Assembly: GCA_040880405.1 (NCBI GenBank)
Contig: JBBDIM010000075.1
Location: forward strand, 1-34,710
DNA from: JBBDIM01 sp040880405
GTDB taxonomy: Bacteria; Planctomycetota; Planctomycetia; Pirellulales; Pirellulaceae
DNA: 34,710 nt
Direction: 5' to 3'
Shown: positions 34,709 to 34,710 of the stretch, one piece after another
Layout: each line of letters opens with the position of its first letter
Numbering within the stretch: position 1 is the stretch's first letter
Translations under genes and position numbers: made by a program
Notes under the pieces: generated by a model
Database searches by the model: none
What the model was told of the DNA's origin: nothing
The model's input: only the letters and a program-made list of their open reading frames with translations

Positions 34709-34710
34709 TG

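Overview
The window looks like chromosomal DNA of a planctomycete (phylum Planctomycetota, probably a Pirellulales/Rhodopirellula-like lineage). The main evidence is a PSD1-type cytochrome c/DUF1549/DUF1553 gene paired with a DUF1501 gene. A formylglycine sulfatase, an XylR-type AraC regulator, a ThuA-domain protein and a set of prepilin-like genes ending in a 1924-residue protein also fit. Most of the DNA is GC-rich (one hand-counted 60-base line in pckA has 38 G/C). Two 100-N runs, each flanked by an exact 55-bp direct duplication, show a scaffolded short-read or metagenomic draft.

Layout. 1-4.7 kb, minus strand: pheA (P-protein), then tpiA, secG, yicC and a gmk cut by the window edge. 5.1-10.3 kb, plus strand: chaperones dnaK and clpB. 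10.4-10.6 kb, minus: a small basic planctomycete protein with a near-consensus promoter. 10.8-13.2 kb: a secreted SGNH/GDSL hydrolase (+) and a secreted sulfatase (-). 13.4-16.35 kb, plus: an AT-richer two-gene island encoding a DUF4297/Cap4-type PD-(D/E)xK nuclease and a Rad50/SMC-like ATPase with a CPTC hook. This is the best candidate for an unusual system; it resembles two-gene Lamassu (LmuA-LmuB). 16.4-18.2 kb, minus: ATP-dependent PEP carboxykinase, interrupted only by a false assembly gap. 18.4-22.4 kb, minus: the DUF1501 and PSD1 pair, divergent from an XylR-like regulator (22.7-23.9 kb, plus) that is followed by a ThuA-domain protein. 24.8-25.9 kb, minus: ychF. 26.3-34.7 kb, minus: three prepilin-like genes (GspH-like, PilV-like, giant GspK/PilX-like) in transcription order from the right edge.

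How it fits together. Core metabolism and housekeeping (tpiA, pckA, pheA, gmk, secG, dnaK, clpB, ychF) is mixed with polysaccharide and surface functions typical of planctomycetes (sulfatase, GDSL hydrolase, PSD1/DUF1501, XylR, ThuA, pseudopilins). The nuclease plus ATPase pair differs in base composition, has its own promoter-like sequence and a 4-bp ATGA overlap, and is probably a horizontally acquired anti-phage or anti-plasmid module. Several gaps between genes hold palindromic repeat elements of at least four families: CGTAGCCACGC, CACAGAG, GGTAGGGTGGGTG and GGGACCGCCGGC types.
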